This document shows positions 1 through 11,446 of a DNA stretch of 64,000 nt, piece by piece. The position numbers were made by a program, and so were the translations under genes. The stretch's first letter is position 1. Every line of letters begins with the position of its first letter. The notes under the pieces are model-generated. The model searched no databases. It saw nothing but the letters and a program-made list of their open reading frames with translations, and was not told the DNA's origin. Origin of the DNA: Apostichopus japonicus (taxonomy: Eukaryota; Echinodermata; Holothuroidea; Aspidochirotida; Stichopodidae); NCBI RefSeq assembly GCF_037975245.1, contig NC_092580.1:7166501-7230500 (forward strand), read 5' to 3'.

Positions 1-3000
1 CCCAACGAGTATGAGAAGATGTATCGCAGAGTTCGAGAGAAACGTCAAAAAGAGAGGGAAATCGAATGGGAGAAGGAGAGAGAACGTGATGAGAGGTAGA
101 TTATGAAGGGGAAAATTTTCATTTCTTCAAAAATGATTCACTTTATCAAATGCTGCAATGTCTTGTAGCCCTGATTGTATTAGTGTTACAATCTGTTGTT
201 GTGCTCTTTTCTAATGATAAGAAAGTTGAGACTCGAAAAAAGTCGTCCTGATTCACTGATGTCGAAATATTAAAAATTTCATCATCAAAAACCTTTTAAA
301 GGTGTGTATATCTGAGGTACAGCTCAACTGATGTGTAATTTCTCATTGGGCAAGGAGAACTATTACAGAGTTAGTCCCTGAGCTGAACATGCTAGTTTGT
401 GTAAATCAAGCATACCTTTCATTGCATCTTAGTCCTACGGGAGAATTACTGAAAACCTGAAAAGTGCATGTTAAAATGACATAAGACAACCTGGTGGTTT
501 GATACACTATAATCAGACTCGGGAGTCACAGATAGGGGAAGGTTGAAATTAAGCTCATTGCAATGAAGAAATGAAAATTTACAAGAAATTGATGTTTTAA
601 TAATATGACAATTTCTGTGTGAAATTAAATCCTGAATAATAATAATACGTTCTTTGGGAGCAACCTTATAACTGTTACCACAGAGATGTCTTAGTTGGAT
701 TGCTAGGTTTCAGATGATATAATTATAACATGGCTTTAAAGTTACAACCCAACATTAATGACAGTGTCACGTGTACAGGAGTATGGGAGAAGTAGAAAAG
801 ATACAACCATTAATTCCAACTGAACTTTACTCTCTGTTTGTTGTATTGACAAATATGTCCGTCTGTTCACATCCTGTTCCCTTATGGCAATAAAATGGCT
901 GGCCATAGAAACTACCTGCAACAACAACTGGAAAAGGAAAGTTGATATGTTCCGTTGGGTCAAACCAGCAAGTTCTCTTAAAATGTCAGTCCATCTCAAG
1001 GTCTATAGTAAATAAAAAAAAAACTATGAGCTCACTCTCTAGTCAAAGCTGATGAAATTTGATCAGCTTCAAGCTCTATACAGAGGATACCGCATATCCA
1101 TACTTACATATGATAAAGAGCTACTAAGGCCTATGCCACAATGTCCACACATCATTTTGTGCAGTCAGGCTTCTGTACAGCAAGTTTTAATGCAATTCTT
1201 GTAACTGTTTTACCTGTAATTTTAATTCAAGCAGATGAAAACCTGTCTTGTGACTGTTTCAAATGCAATTTTAATACAATTCAATTCTAAATAAAATAAA
1301 ACTGTTTTTAGTAAACAGCTTATCCACTAGAGACTGTGTAGGAGAATGTGTGAAATTAAGTTGGCCTGACGTTTCGATCCTAGCAGGATCTTCTTCAAAG
1401 GCTAAATGACAAGGGTCATTTAGCCTTTGAAAGAAGATCCTGCTAGGATCAAAACGTCAGGCCAACTTACTTTTATACACAATTCAATTCTAGCAGATGA
1501 TAACCTGTCTTGTAACTGTTTCACCTGCAATTTTAATGCAATTCATGATAACCTGTCTTGTAACTGTTTCACCTGCAATTTTAATGCAATTCATGATAAC
1601 CTGTCTTGTAACTGTTTCACCTACAATTTTAATGCAATTCATGATAACCTGTCTTGTAACTATTTCACCTACAATTTTCAGAAAGCGTCGTGAGCGCGGT
1701 GACCGTGGTGACCGTGGCGGGAGAGATCGAGATCGTGACAGAGATAGAGAGAGAGGAAGGGATAAAGAACGATCCCCACAGGGATTCTCTCGTAAGCCAG
1801 ACAGTGACGATGAGGGAGACAGGGATAGGCCGAGGAGGAGAGGTTGGTATCATCTCATCTTTTGGACATTTCCCAAGTTTCCATGGTTATTCTCTAATAG
1901 TACTTGTAGAGTGAGAAGTTTCCTTCCCTTAGTCACCCTCCCACTTGGGTGACAGTCAAAGGTTAAAGTTTGAAGTTTTCATGCAGATTTTAGATATATG
2001 CTGGAGTGTAGTTGTTGATTGAACTCCTGTACCACAATCAATGTGTTCTTCATGGTATCGAATCGCTCATAATCTGACATCAGTTGTAGGAGGAATTGCC
2101 AACCCAGGGCACATTTGGACTGGAAGTCGCCCTATGTGTCCCCAAATACATAGTATGCTGGTAGCCTTCTAGTTGACTTGCAGTCATATAGTTTTACATT
2201 GCTTTATGGGTTTAAAAGGAAGTGTAACTTTAAAATGTCAAGAATGTTTTTGACTTAACTTGAAAGTATTTGTTCGGTGTAAATGTACTTGCATGTTTTA
2301 GTTTGAATGTATTTAGTCCGTTCCTTGTTGAGACTAGAGGCTGAATGTGTGCAACAAAAAACGACAATTTATTAATTGACTACAGTTTGGATTACAGTAC
2401 TATATGTTTGTTCTCATTTTCTCTTTTAGGGAAACAAGGTGCCGCTATCGCCCCTCCCAGTATCTTGTTAAATCAAGACGACACACCAAAAGACAGCTGT
2501 AAGTAAAATCCAATACCTGTCTGCACGATTATATTTTGAGAGCGTGGTGGCCAATTGGCTAAGGCGTCGGACTCGTGATCCAAGGATTGCTGGTTCGATT
2601 CCTGCCTAGTTCATTACGTTGTGTCCTTGGGCAAGATGCTTTATCTCACTTGCCTCTCTCCACCCAGGGGTTAAATGGGTACCTGTGAGGTAACTTGTCA
2701 TTGGGCGCACTATATAACTACTGCTGACTGGAGGGATTGTCTCTGGGACAGGTTATCATTGACCAGGGTTAATATAACGTCTGAAAAGCGCTTTGAGACC
2801 TATCGCTGGTATAAAGCGCTATATAAAAAGCAAATATTATTATCATCATCATTATTATGATTATTATTAAAAGTATTAAATATTATTATTATTCATGTGA
2901 CTTCTTCATGCATGACAGCGATAATATAAAATGACACAGTCAATGAAATAACCTTGTTCATCATAACTCCTAACAAGTTAACAAGTCGCATCAATTTTCA

Positions 3001-6000
3001 TTTCAACCATGGACACAAACCGTGAACATAGAAATAATGATGATAAAAACACAAGTTGGCCAATTTTTTTTCCCTTTCTCTTTTTGCAGTATTTTTTATA
3101 TGTGATCATGGGGTATTGTGAGCTATCAATATTCTTTACAAACCCTCCAGAATTTTTGTTTTTGTTATTTTCAATGCTGCATGAATCCTGCATATATGCA
3201 AACGAAAATTGTGAAAGTGTTAACATATGGTGTTGGTGGTGATTAGCATAGCCAATTTGTCAGCACTACTTTTAGAAGTACCATATACAGTAAGCAAATA
3301 GGGAACAACTTTTTTGGGGGGGGGAATAGTTGTGAAGCTAAGTAACCCAAATAAATTAATTCTGTTTCTTGAAAAAGAAGTATATTGATGAGTACAGTAT
3401 GTAGCAAATTTTGATTTGATGCAATTGGATGCAAAGTGTAGTGTTAAAAACTGTTCCCTATATGTCAATCTATCAGTATCTTGCTGATTGTTCGATACTG
3501 AAACCACATAAGATGCCATTCAGTATAAAATATGTGGAGCGTAGTTATGGCATTATGCTTTTGTGATGATCTTTTCAGTCGTAGCCCCTGCCCCAATCAA
3601 TAGAAACAGACCTTACGCTAACATCATCAAAAAGCAAGAACAGGACCACCCAGAACGTTCCACCACACCTCCTCCGGGGAGTGAGTTCTCAGAGGTTGAA
3701 GACATGCCGCCAGTCCAGGCACCATCTAAGAGCTCACTTGAACAAGGGCCAGGCGGTTTCTCTATACCAGTTGGCATGGGGTAAGAATTTATCTCACCTT
3801 TAAGTTCTTGATTATGGGGAAAAGTATTGGTTCAGAGAATGGTTTATTAAATTGGTCTTTACATGCATTGGTGCATAATCTAGATGCATAAAACTGCTAT
3901 ATTTCTCAATTTTGTAGGTTACAATAATCCATTAAAATAGACCCAAAAATAATTTTCCAGAAGCAACACTTGATTAAACTGAGAAAAGTTAAAAACGTAA
4001 ACAAAAATATTTGATTCAGACTGGATTTTATCTAGGTTTTCAAGCACTTAAAAATGGATTTCTACACAGCGGGTCTGTATTCTATTAAGTACTGTGAAAA
4101 TGGGCTGCAATTTTTACCTGGCTCCCCAGCCCACCGGCCCACCCCAAATGCCCGTGTGGCCAATCCGCCACTGATGTAGGGTAACAAGTTGCTTTCAACA
4201 AAAGTGTTGTATTGAGATCAGTACATTGTTATTAAAGGAACATGGTCCTGGAAAATTGAAATGAATATTCAACAACTAAGATTTGCAAAATATATAATAC
4301 AGATGCAATATGAAGTGAAGCACATTGAATCAGCTTTCAGTTTTACACCTTCTTCTGCAGTTTAAATATAAAATATTGAAAATGTAATAAATCTATGTGG
4401 ATGAGTGCATTATGCCAAAATTGGTGATACAAGGACTACAGCAAAAATCCTCATTGCCTTTCATTAATTGTATGTATGTATGTATATATGTATGTATTTT
4501 AGATCCTCCTGCAAGCAGGAACTCGGGAAGAAGCCATCATTGGCTTATCAAAGCCGCGAGCTGACCGTAGTCAGTCTCTTAGATTTATATTTAACGTCCA
4601 TGATTATGAATTGTCAACTCGGGACCTTAAGAATGAAAGGCACCGGTGTTAACCATTGAGCTGACACTCCTTAAATTGAAATTTATACAATTGTGGAATA
4701 TAATTTTCTTGTGTGACAGACTTGAAATCATAGCTTTTTGTTTAACAATTTGGTTGGCTGCTGTTTATTTAGCAAACAAAAATCATTTACAGATAAACAC
4801 TTCTGTTCAATGATTCCTTTTCAGTTCATCCAAAAGACTCATTTTGATTTGTTCTGAAAGTGAATATCTTGGCTCATGTGTCTTGCCATAAACTTTTTAA
4901 ATGTTCATGAGGAACCTACTAATAAAATGGTAGCGACATGTCCTTTAGACAATCTTTGTGTCAACCTTATTTCACTATCAAATTCTTGACCCATTTATCC
5001 TAGCCATCTATGTATTCTGGAAGCATTTCTACCTTCCATACAGTTTTTCGTCATTAGTAGATACGATGGCAAATGTTCAGTATTTTTATTTTTTTTGTTT
5101 GTTGTCTCTCTAATGTAAAAATCCTTCCTTGTCCTATCCAGTGCTGATTCTATTGCGGCTAAGATCATGGCTAAATACGGCTTCAAATCCGGTAAGGGTC
5201 TGGGCAAGAAGGAACAAGGGATCAGTACTGCCCTTGTGGTGGAGAAAACTAGTAGAAGAGGGGGCAAAATTATTGAACATGGCAAAGATGGTAAGTAACC
5301 CGACAAGAAAAAAAAAATAAAACAAGGAGAAAGCTCATCATAGCTGTTTCATCATCATTGCAAAATGTGAGATTTGATAAAGATGCCTTTGATACCTTGT
5401 ATTATATATCAGTGTGCATGAGTGTAAAATGATTGTATTATTTGCTCTGATACATTTTTTTATAGTAGAATTTATGTCTCAGCGGGTTTTTAAGTTGGGC
5501 TTTTGAGGAAGGTTTCTGATGACAGATTTGAAGAAGAAGAATGTTTGGAAATAAAGTAACAGACTCCCAAAGACTAGCTAGTTGATGTACGTAGCATAGC
5601 AGTGTGGAATGCTGTTGTGTCATGGTTGTGTCACATTGTTGTGGCACATTGTAGTGTCACATTGTGACTTGATGAATTTTTCTCTGTGTCCCCTGGTATG
5701 ACAACCATCTAATCTGCCGACTTGTTTATGCAAATCTGAAATAATATGTCACCCATCTGTTTGGTCAGATATCTGAGATTTTATGTACCTTTTCTTGAAA
5801 TTTTTTTCATCTCAGTTGAAGTAGATATGCTGCCACCTTCCGTTCCATTACCCAAACAGCCAACACCAGCCAGTGAATTTTCAGAGGTTATGAGGAACCC
5901 AACTAAGGTGGTCCTGCTCAGGGTAAGCGTGAAATTTCTGCTTATAACTTTCATAGACCTCTTTAATAAACTGGGAACATGTTTCTATGTGAGTGCTTTT

Positions 6001-9000
6001 GAACAATATCATTTCCTCTCAGGCAATCCCAATTGAAGTATAGGGTTTCTTTAATGGAGGGGTTAAGAAATTTGAATTGTGGTACTTCTATAGGAGGAGT
6101 TTAGTAATGGAACACAGGGCTCTTCTTCAAGCATAACATAAGGCATAAAATTAATTTTGAAATGTTGTCAAAAAAACAACAAGAAAAACTGTGATCAGTC
6201 CAGGTTGTATTTCTATTCCACTTTTGAATTTTTTAAAACATCATAGAACATTATTTGTACATTAAAGGGTCATCAATTAAAGTGACTGGACTGCATAGTC
6301 TAAGACAGAGGGTCATTAGGTCAGTTTTCCAGATGCAATACAAAAGTCTTGGGAACACATATTAAGAGTTTTATGGCCTCAAATGTTCTTTTTAGAATGC
6401 ATTACAATTTTGTCAAGGACAACTGGTGTTCAGGTCATCCAAAGTGCCCTGTGGTGTATGTGAGGTAAACAAATGATGTTTTGCTTGAGCTATTAGGATT
6501 GATAAAACAAACAATTAAGGTTAACTTTTATGCATGCACTGAAAAGCTAATTTCATCTGCAATTTAACCGACAGGTTCATTCTAGAGATTTGGCATATTT
6601 TACAATTGACTATCTTGAAATGGTAATAACCATAGAAACGTGACAATCACTCATTCTTTTTATCGGATTATAGCACATCAAGACTCAAAGGGTCTCTTGA
6701 GTCATTTAAGATATCCCTGATCTCACATGATGAAGGGTTAGTATAAATTTTGTACATAGTTTTTCTTTGAAATATATGATCAGGCTTCTGCTATGGAATT
6801 TGCTAGTGGCATTGAAAAGATTGATTTTGTTGCTTCTCCGACAACAGAACATGGTCGGCCCGGGAGAAGTCGATGAAGAACTACAACCAGAGACAGCAGA
6901 AGAGTGCACAAAGTATGGAGCTGTGGTGAAATGTGTGATATATGAGGTAAGCTGTCACCACGGCAACAGAAAGTGGAAATCATGCCCCTTAAGGTAGCAT
7001 ACGCCCATTAAAAGCCCCATTGACTCACACACTAAATCACAAAAGTAATGTGGTCTCTAAGTCTAGATAGAAGTTTTCACTAGCTAAGCACTACCCATCA
7101 CCGGATAGCTGACAAGTTGGCCTTTCATGGCACCATCAATTTTCCGTATCATGACCATGTAGATTGTTTGCTATCCGAGCCAGAAGTTTTTGTGACTTGT
7201 CAACGAACCTCTTCACTCAGTAGTAAACAATTTTCCTACGTTGCTCCTGAAGGCCTAAAGGGGTCTAAAATTGCTTCAATTGACCCAGTTTTCTCACCAC
7301 ATGTACTTCCATTCATGCTCTTCAACATGCAAGCCACAAAAAACTAGATCATGATTAAATAACAGGTCAAAAAGATGTTCTCCCGCTGCTTTTTGGCACT
7401 TTTCTTGAAGGAGAACAATCAAGCGGATGGATATAGACTCTAATAGGAGTATGCCACCTTAGGGTTGCTAGTAAACTTGATTTCCAATCAAGCCCAATAT
7501 GAAGTCTGATTTCTCCAGAGAAAGCTGGAAGAACAAGAAGAGACATAAGTAAGCTACTGATGAAGGAAAAGATGTTGAAACAACCTGGTAGTTAACAAGT
7601 CTACAAGCTGGAAAATACAGCATAGTTTGACAAATGTAAAGGAGAGAGAAAATTGTTCCTCGTTTCTGAAAAAGTCTTGAAAAATTCTGTACAGAAAAGA
7701 AATAAAATTGTCCCTGTTCAAACACTTGTTCTCAATTCAATGGTGTCCTAATTCTGTCTTTTGGAAACAAGAGCAAACAGGTGATAATAAAACAAAAACA
7801 TAATTGTCCCTCCAGGCACTAAGCCCCATGGTTGTAGTTTTTGGACTATAACTGATGTGTATTTTAGGGTGTTTTATGATTCTGCTGAGGATACCTCAAA
7901 GATTTCCTTTATTTTATTCATCAGGAGCCAAATGCAGAAGAAGAGGAAGCAGTCAGGATATTTGTTGAATTTGGAAGTATTGCTGCTGCTGTTAAAGGTA
8001 AGGTGGACTGGTGGAGCCATGGAGGTATAGGAGAAGGTGTAGGGGTAGGAGAAGAGGGTGTAGGGGTAGGAGAAGAGGGTGTAGGGGTGGGAAGGGTGAT
8101 GACCTGAAAGATGCAAAACACATCACAATATCAAATGCTTATTTGATTTACAAGTTGTTACCAATGAGATTTAGGAATGACTGCACCGCAAAGTTTAAAT
8201 AATACAAACCAATGGTTGCGATTTCGAAGAGATATGTGTCTTCCATTTGGCAAACCTCCATTGTATTACTAAGGTGCTAGAGCATTGCAGATGCCCCTGT
8301 GATAAACCTGTAGTTGCTGGATTAAGCATTTCAAAGGCAGCAAAAAAGGCCCTTTGCTATTACAGATTCAACTGACTGGTTTGGTCAGCTCCAAGATCTG
8401 TCTTGTTCAAAGTAAATCACTGTCATTAAGAAGTATAACTCTCAGACTGATATTGCTTATTTACTAGCTTCTAGCACCGATAATTATCCTAATTAAGTCT
8501 ATTTAATATGCTTTGCTCTTAATCACAACATAACAACATTGGTACAACATTTATGCAGGTGAATAATCTGAAATATTTCCCTGCAGTTGATAGTAAGAGT
8601 TTTTGGAAACAGCGCAGCGCAGCGAATAAGCTACACTTGGCTTTAGAGTTGTATTCACTCTTTGCAGGATATGTTTGAAGTACACATATCTGTAATGTAA
8701 GGTAAAGAATGTAGGATATGCAGGAATGTTTGGTGCAAGTTCATAAAATAAAGGTATAAATGGTACCCAGTACTTAATCAGGTTATCTGCTAGGTCTCAC
8801 ACCAGCCCATGAATAGGGTAGTAATTGATCATAATCTTGTTGCTGTGTTATCAATCCTTGTAACCATATTTTCATGAAATAACAAATGGAAGAGTTGATG
8901 CGACTACTTTGTTCAATCAATGAATCAACAATTCTGTTTACTTTTTCTCTCAGCTGTTGTGGATTTGAACGGAAGATTCTTCGGCGGACGAATCGTCAAG

Positions 9001-9057
9001 GCATCTTTTTTCAGCCCGGAGAAATTTAAACGGTTCGAGCTGGGAAGGAATTCGTGA
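1..9057 (+). CDS. RBM17: RBM17 / SPF45 splicing factor, 5'-truncated by window edge
   Basis: Exons read: 1-95, 1682-1842, 2430-2498, 3579-3780, 5142-5290, 5816-5922, 6848-6946, 7925-7997, 8954-9057. Phases are consistent and give 352 residues; human RBM17 has 401, so about 100 N-terminal residues lie upstream. Seen in order: a basic Arg/Asp/Glu-rich region (about 20-85); a Pro-rich linker; a G-patch (about 180-225, AKIMAKYGFKSGKGLGKKEQ); and a C-terminal UHM-type RRM (about 250-352) beginning NPTKVVLLRNMVGPGEVDEE and carrying NGRFFGGR, the Arg-x-Phe pocket that binds ULM peptides in this family. Known role: alternative and second-step splicing in the nucleus, binding SF3b1, U2AF65 and SF1. 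The stop is the TGA at 9055-9057. Introns carry a hairpin repeat and two SINEs, listed separately. The acceptor of exon 2 abuts a 48-bp tandem repeat. Identity is very secure; exon edges are by eye. Confidence 0.95.
1357..1469. repeat. 113-bp near-perfect hairpin (inverted repeat) in RBM17 intron
   Basis: Left arm 1357-1410 (starts TAAGTTGGCCTGACGTTTCG) is the reverse complement of about 1414-1469 with only a few mismatches and a loop of about 3 nt. Such a compact palindrome is typical of a foldback or MITE-like element. No target duplication was recognised. It lies about 210 bp upstream of an RBM17 acceptor, inside the intron. Confidence 0.85.
1490..1681 (+). repeat. 48-bp tandem repeat running into a splice acceptor
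   Basis: Roughly four copies of a 48-bp unit (ATTCATGATAACCTGTCTTG...) occur between 1490 and 1680. Diverged single copies lie upstream at about 1185-1290. The last copy changes its end so that ...ACAATTTTCAG forms the acceptor of the RBM17 exon starting at 1682. The repeat therefore supplies the branch-site and pyrimidine region of that acceptor. Confidence 0.85.
2541..2870 (+). mobile_element. tRNA-derived SINE with AT-rich tail
   Basis: The head resembles a tRNA: GTGGCCAATTGGCTAAGGCG (A-box region), then GGTTCGATTCC (B box) about 45 bp later. It is followed by a conserved body (TCCTTGGGCAAGATGCTTTA, CTCTCCACCCAGGGGTTAAA) and a 3' ATT-rich tail near 2840-2880. The same body occurs in reverse at 10996-11406, so this is a dispersed family. 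It lies in an RBM17 intron. The tRNA-like part is a SINE head and not a functional tRNA gene. Confidence 0.85.
4480..4672 (-). mobile_element. second SINE-like repeat family, minus orientation
   Basis: On the minus strand the element begins near 4672 with GTCAGCTCAATGGTTAACAC and a later GGTCCCGAGTTGACAATTC, which resemble tRNA A and B boxes. It ends near 4480 in a TATG-rich simple tail. Part of the element (CCTGCAAGCAGGAACTCG and the following AAGAAGCC) recurs at 61763-61915, where a long target duplication proves insertion. It sits in the RBM17 intron before the G-patch exon. Confidence 0.65.
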
Positions 9058-10995
9058 CAAGGTGCGTTTCTGGGAACAAATGGATGAACAAGTTTACACG
9101 CTGCTAGAAAACAGCAAACCTGCGAGTCTTCTGCAGCTTGAAAGCACCACATTCTTACACTCGAGCTTTTGGTAGATTGATGACATCGTCGTACCTCATT
9201 TTCCAGTTAAGATTAACTCGCAGACATCTGGAGAGTTGCCATGGCAATGGGAGTTATGGCAGCATCATCATCTTCAAATTCTGACCGTTTTCGGTCATGA
9301 CATGCCGGATTGAAGCAACCCCTTTAATGTCTGAGGACTATAGCCATTTGACAGAGAGCAGATGGCATTTACTGATATAGGTTTACTCCTTTGTCTGTAG
9401 GAAGTGCTTAGTCATACAATATAAACCATGAAGAAGTGTTTCCACATTATTTCAGCTCAATTTTTGTTGTTAACCTCTGGGTTGCAAGTCAAGGAAGGGG
9501 TGGGTGAGTTGGTCGGGGATCCTGGTTAAAAAAATGGTGCTTGGGTACAACATGCAGCTACCGGGTAGTGAGGAATCCATGAAGCAATAATATATGATAA
9601 ACAGTGAAGTGTAAAGCATTCTGATTTATATTTATCAGTGTTAACAGCCGTGGAATTGTTTACAAGTTGTAAACCTTCCTTAATGTCAAGATTAGTTATT
9701 GCTTTTAAAATGTAATTACTGTTAGTGATACAGTTCTATTAACAGTAGCATTATGAATAAATAGCAGAAACATGAGCATTTGAAAGCATTCAGCATCATA
9801 TCATACTTCAAGGGGGAGGGGAAGGGAAGGGAGGGGAGTGGGGCAGCCATTAAGAATCAAACAATGGCCTGCTTCTCTACAATAGTAGTTCACTTTCTGA
9901 AATTTAAGGTGTCCCCTCACAACTTAATTTTACAGTGAAACTTGGAAATGTCATAAAGAAATAAGTTAGGAAACGCACTTGTTGAGCGATCTTCACAGGT
10001 GCTGTTCTATTGAAGTTTGATATCTGTAAATTAATAATGTAAATAATGGTGATCACTGTCTGTACTGACCTGTTATTATATCTTATAGAAGCACAGGTTG
10101 TCAAGAAATGCTTCTATCAAGTAAATACAAAGATCTCATGAAAAATACTTTAGTATACGTTAGTATATATTTATTACATCTTCAAAAACATTCAACATAC
10201 TTTCCTTAATTAGAATAACTACCACAAACTGCAATGTACATGAGTATGTACAAAAGAGTTGTGAAATACTGTTTTAATTTAATTTTAGTTTGTAATGATG
10301 TTTCAATCAGAAACTACTAACGACCCTTCGAATTCACACATATTGTAAGCTTATAACCCGATTATATGCATGTGCCTAGATGCACAAAAAGTTATAAGAA
10401 TATAATTCAATTTGTAAATGGCAAATTATGGACCTCTCATGAGTGATAAGGGAGGCAGAAATTGAAGTAACGTCAATATGGTCTCACAGAGTTTGCTGAC
10501 GTCTTAAATATTTCTGTCTACTATTCCCCCACCCTTTTCCAATAGAGGTACAGCACACCTTCCTGCTGTTTATTCTCCTTCCCTTGAAAGGGGGTATATC
10601 ATCTCAAATATTCCACCAATGATATTTGGAATAGTAACTGTTCAATCTTGTACCTGAAACTGATTGTTCAAAAACTTTAGTACAACCCAAAAGGTCATGC
10701 CTGCTCCTTCCAGTCACCCTCGCCCTAACCAATTTAAGCCTAAATACATTACCACTTCTTCTATTATTACTTACTATTATATTCTTTTACTTTTGCTTAG
10801 TGTTCACTAATTTGGCCCTAACCATGTTGAAAATTCATACCAGCTCCACCACAACCAAAATACTTTTAACTTCTTGATCTTTGATAACACTCTGACTAAG
10901 AATACTTTAGGATAGAATTTACCAGCTAGCATAGATATGCACTGATCTTTCTGTAACCAGTTATCCACAGGACACCATCCTGTTCTTTATAATAA
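9058..10995. other. RBM17 3' UTR and spacer with poly(A) signal
   Basis: This is the sequence downstream of the RBM17 stop. A canonical AATAAA at 9756-9761 is the best candidate cleavage signal and would give a 3' UTR of about 0.7 kb. After that, AT-rich single-copy-looking DNA continues to the SINE at about 10996. I see no other exon on either strand here. Confidence 0.5.
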
Positions 10996-11406
10996 TAATA
11001 ATAAAAAAAGTGGCCACTTATAACGCGCCATATCTGTCAACTTGACACTCCTGCCGCAGGTTTTACAGTATTGTTCAAGGCCAAGGCCCTCTCACACGAC
11101 TTTACAACTTAACCCTGGTCGTTGATAACTTGTCACACCTACACACCAATGTGTGCACAATTCAATCCATCTCTCCTGGGGCACCACAGTGCACCACAAT
11201 CATGTGTCCCCAGGGGGACTTCCCATAGGGTGCAGCCATAAACTGGCGCACGCAACTATATTTACAAGTTACCTCGCAAGTCCCCATTTATACACCTGGG
11301 TGAAGAGAGGCAATGGAGATAAAGTGCCTTGCCCAAGGACACAACGCAATGATCTGGCCAGGACTTAAAAGTCCACTGCCTTAACCACTTGACCACAATG
11401 CCCTTC
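10996..11406 (-). mobile_element. tRNA-derived SINE, minus orientation
   Basis: Read on the minus strand from 11406, the head (GGTCAAGTGGTTAAGGCAGT) leads into TCCTTGGGCAAGGCACTTTA and CTCTTCACCCAGGTGTATAA, the same conserved body as the element at 2541-2870. It ends in a TTATTATTATT tail near 10990. It lies immediately 3' of the last GTF3C6-like exon and in the same orientation, so it probably forms part of that gene's 3' UTR or flank. Confidence 0.85.
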
Positions 11407-11446
11407 AGGTTTAAGCAGCAGGAGATTCAACAAAACTGTGTTGTCT

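Noticed and set aside
1497-1952. 151-codon plus-strand ORF
   Set aside because: The first half is the 48-bp tandem repeat translated; only 1682-1842 is coding, in a different context, as an RBM17 exon.
2541-2620. tRNA gene
   Set aside because: A/B-box-like words are present, but the sequence continues into a conserved SINE body and an AT-rich tail; no tRNA fold with matching acceptor ends was found.
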